Assembly: GCA_020444515.1 (NCBI GenBank)
Contig: JAHLKX010000002.1
Coordinates: 787,024 to 851,023 of the forward strand
Direction of reading: 5' to 3'
DNA from: Bacteroidota bacterium
GTDB lineage: Bacteria; Bacteroidota; Bacteroidia; Bacteroidales; JAADJA01
DNA length: 64,000 nucleotides
This document shows positions 61,642 to 64,000 of the stretch, in pieces; position 1 is the stretch's first letter; the number at the start of each line of letters is the position of its first letter. The position numbers and the translations under genes are program-made. The notes under the pieces were generated by a model that ran no database searches, was not told the origin of the DNA, and saw only the letters and a list, made by a program, of their open reading frames with translations.

Positions 61642-64000
61642 ATGAGGTCAATTTACTTTTTCGCTCAGAAACGGGTTAACTATGCCCGTTTGGGTTATTT
61701 GTATGCCCATAATAAGGGAATTTGGAACAGTTTTTTCTTTTCTTTTTTTCTCTTATTCATTCTTTTTACATCCACACAAGGTCAAACTGTTAAATCTGAT
61801 AAAGTAGATTATCTTCCGGGTGATACCGTCAAGATAATCGGTGAGGGTTGGAATGCCTTTGAGACAGTTGACTTATTATTGGTTGAACAGGTTTATAATA
61901 ATCTGGGGGACGGTATTTCCAAGACCGTAACATGTGATGCAACCGGGAATTTTTCGGATAATTTGTACATTATTTATGAAGCTGATCTTGGAGCCTTTTT
62001 TCATTTATCAGCAACCGGTCAATTATCTCAGCACACATGCACCGCTGTTTTTAATGATGCCGGTGGTGATTATGGCATTGACTTTAGTGCTTATGATCCT
62101 GAGTTTTATCGACGTGAATTATATTTAGATTTCATCAGTGGTAACTCGCTTCCTTCAGGCCGTCAAGATAGTCCGCTTGACCTCACTGGCGTTACCTATA
62201 CGACCAGTCATGATAAAACTGTAGAATCATTGATGCCTGAATATCTTGGACTGGGACAGATTGTTGCCTTTGAATATTATGTAAGGGTTGACGCAGGAGG
62301 AAGTTGCCCGAATGATGAAATTCAAATTCAAGGTGAGTGGCTGACAGTTACAACCAATGGTGGACTTTTTGGTTTTGACGGATCGTTGGGTGTTGTGGCT
62401 GCTTTTGTTGATACCAGTAATGACCCCTATTTGATAGATCCGGATAATGATGCACAGGTTACCGATGTATCCTGGACGCTGAATGGGACAGTAATAGAAA
62501 GCAGTGTCGAACTTTCAGGTATGGATCCCGGGGATGAAGTTTTGGTAGAGGTATGGCTTGTATTGCAACAATCTATTCCTCAAGGAGTCGGTGGAAATGT
62601 AAAAACCAGATTGGGGGATGCAGCTACCATCGGTTCTTGTGAACCCGGTAAGATCAATACCGGAAATCAGGAGGTACCTTTATTGCAAGTTGGTGACTTT
62701 TATTCTGCCAATGTCAATCTGGACATTGCAAAATCAGATGACCCTGACCCGGTTATTATCGGAACTGAATATACTTATACAATTATTGTACATAATGAAG
62801 GTCCATCAGTTGCCAATACTGTAATTGTGACCGATGTACTTGATAATAACACAACTTATCTTAGTCACAATATCATTGATAATATTGGAGCCACAACCTG
62901 GACTTTTTCTCAAGCTGGCCAGGTTTTGACTTTTGAAACCAGTTTTTTAAATATTGGTGAAAGTGTTACCATTGAAATTACAGCAAAAGTAAATGATCTC
63001 TACACTGGAGCAATTACAGGAATTGCCTATGAAAGCGGCGGCTACGGACTAAACTGTTTGGATGGTGATATCTGCAATACGGTAAATGTTTCATCTATAA
63101 GTGATGATACCGACCCTGCGAATGATAATTATTATGAACCAACAGGAGTTCAGTGTCCGACTATTTCCATAACAGCCTCATCTAATCCTGAAACATGTTT
63201 TGAAAATGATGATGGTTCGGTTACAGGGAATGTTAGCGGTGGATTTACAGATTATACGGTTGTTATTTCCGGAGTAAATGGTACGACATTACCTCCAGGA
63301 TATTCCGACACTCAGATTGTTTCTGTTGAAGGTGGTTCTTATTTATTCACAGATTTATGGGCAGGTGACTTTCAGGTTGATGTTACCGATGTAAATGGAT
63401 GCACGGCTTATACTACTGCGACGATTGTTCAACCAGATCTTTTAACTTTGAATGTTACACATACAGATGTTAGTTGCTTTGAGGGTGATAATGGTTCAAT
63501 AGATTTAACAGTTACCGGAGGAACATCACCTTATAGTTTTGCCTGGTCTACCACAGATGGTGCTATTCCTTTAGGAAATGAAAGTATTGAAGATCCTGAC
63601 GGTCTGACGGCAGGTACATATAATGTAATTGTTACGGATGCTAATGGATGTGCTGCAAATACTTCCGTGATTATTGATCAACCTACTTTATTGGTTGTCA
63701 CGGAAACACATACGGATATTTTATGTTTTGGTGGGAGTTCAACGGTTACCATTACTGCTTCAGGCGGTGTTCCTCCTTATACTGGTACGGGGGATTTCCA
63801 GCAAACCGTTGCTGATGGTAACGTTGAATATATTGTCACTGATGCCAATGGATGCATTAGTTCAGTTTTTGTTACACTTACTGAGCCAGAAGAATTAACA
63901 TGTTCTGTAATTCAGAATAGTCCTGTTTCAACAAATGGCGGTTCAGATGGTGTGGCCACCGTAACTGCCCTAGGCGGCAATGGCGGATACACATACCTGT
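61642..64000 (+). CDS. Large SprB/DUF11-repeat cell-surface adhesin, partial
   Basis: The frame is open from ATG 61642 to the window end (786 codons), so the protein is cut at its C-terminus. An unusually long N-terminal leader of about 48 residues ends in TSTQGQ, with a hydrophobic stretch FFFSFFLLFILF. The next region (about residues 50-350) starts SDKVDYLPGDTVKIIGEGWN and has no recognised family. A DUF11-type repeat follows near 358-440 (AKSDDPDPVIIGTEYTYTII, VANTVIVTDVLDNNTTY). SprB-type repeats begin near 505 (CFENDDGSVTGNVSGG, CFEGDNGSIDLTVTGGTSPY) with the ending YNVIVTDANGC. Such proteins are secreted by the type IX system and serve adhesion or gliding. A C-terminal sorting tail is expected outside the window. 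Confidence 0.88.
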   Translation, partial: MRSIYFFAQKRVNYARLGYLYAHNKGIWNSFFFSFFLLFILFTSTQGQTVKSDKVDYLPGDTVKIIGEGWNAFETVDLLLVEQVYNNLGDGISKTVTCDATGNFSDNLYIIYEADLGAFFHLSATGQLSQHTCTAVFNDAGGDYGIDFSAYDPEFYRRELYLDFISGNSLPSGRQDSPLDLTGVTYTTSHDKTVESLMPEYLGLGQIVAFEYYVRVDAGGSCPNDEIQIQGEWLTVTTNGGLFGFDGSLGVVAAFVDTSNDPYLIDPDNDAQVTDVSWTLNGTVIESSVELSGMDPGDEVLVEVWLVLQQSIPQGVGGNVKTRLGDAATIGSCEPGKINTGNQEVPLLQVGDFYSANVNLDIAKSDDPDPVIIGTEYTYTIIVHNEGPSVANTVIVTDVLDNNTTYLSHNIIDNIGATTWTFSQAGQVLTFETSFLNIGESVTIEITAKVNDLYTGAITGIAYESGGYGLNCLDGDICNTVNVSSISDDTDPANDNYYEPTGVQCPTISITASSNPETCFENDDGSVTGNVSGGFTDYTVVISGVNGTTLPPGYSDTQIVSVEGGSYLFTDLWAGDFQVDVTDVNGCTAYTTATIVQPDLLTLNVTHTDVSCFEGDNGSIDLTVTGGTSPYSFAWSTTDGAIPLGNESIEDPDGLTAGTYNVIVTDANGCAANTSVIIDQPTLLVVTETHTDILCFGGSSTVTITASGGVPPYTGTGDFQQTVADGNVEYIVTDANGCISSVFVTLTEPEELTCSVIQNSPVSTNGGSDGVATVTALGGNGGYTYL

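Noticed and set aside
1..64000. tRNA genes, rRNA, CRISPR arrays, insertion sequences and phage genes
   Set aside because: I looked for tRNA T-loop patterns, regularly spaced repeats and transposase or integrase motifs and found none that could be supported.

Overview
The window comes from a Gram-negative Bacteroidota, most likely a Bacteroidales or Marinilabiliales-type anaerobe. The evidence is a type IX secretion sorting tail (46428-48029), a SprB-repeat adhesin (61642-64000), PorT-like, GWxTD, DUF4293, DUF4249 and TIGR02757 family proteins, and promoters of the Bacteroidota form (-33 TTTG, -7 TAnnTTTG). The genus cannot be read from the sequence. I found no tRNA, rRNA, CRISPR array, insertion sequence or phage gene.

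Region 1 (1-13.8 kb) is the accessory part and the most unusual. Two NHL beta-propellers, a 12-heme and a 4-heme secreted cytochrome, a pentaheme lipoprotein, a large outer-membrane beta-barrel and a 15-heme cytochrome fused to a peptidoglycan-binding OmpA domain lie head to tail on the plus strand. They are followed by a dead third copy of the tetraheme module, a divergent NrfJ-like OB-fold protein, and a 936-residue fusion of 19 c-type heme sites to a b-type quinol-oxidoreductase membrane domain. Together these can be read as an electron path from the quinone pool through the periplasm, along the cell wall and across the outer membrane. That path is inferred from architecture and gene order and is not demonstrated.

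Region 2 (13.9-18.4 kb) is an eroding stretch: a free-methionine sulfoxide reductase, a GtrA flippase, a DUF4249 lipoprotein pseudogene with several lesions, an unrecognised polytopic membrane protein, and the remains of a small lipoprotein.

Region 3 (18.5-46.1 kb) is conserved housekeeping: a PorT-like barrel, Tex, a patatin-barrel protein, a LutA-like protein, AroA-AroB, proline dehydrogenase, a GWxTD protein, RmuC, a double TonB-domain protein, a phosphoesterase, a GH53 galactanase, small envelope proteins, TamB, TsaD, a voltage-gated potassium channel, a methyltransferase, an MFS carrier and a C-terminal processing protease.

Region 4 (46.4-64 kb) holds a secreted beta-helix protein, the rplU-rpmA / serS-TPR-rsmA block, an ArsR regulator, adenine deaminase, a TolC plus membrane-fusion adaptor pair with no pump beside it, TsaB, and a LytTR response regulator directly ahead of a very large adhesin that runs off the window end.
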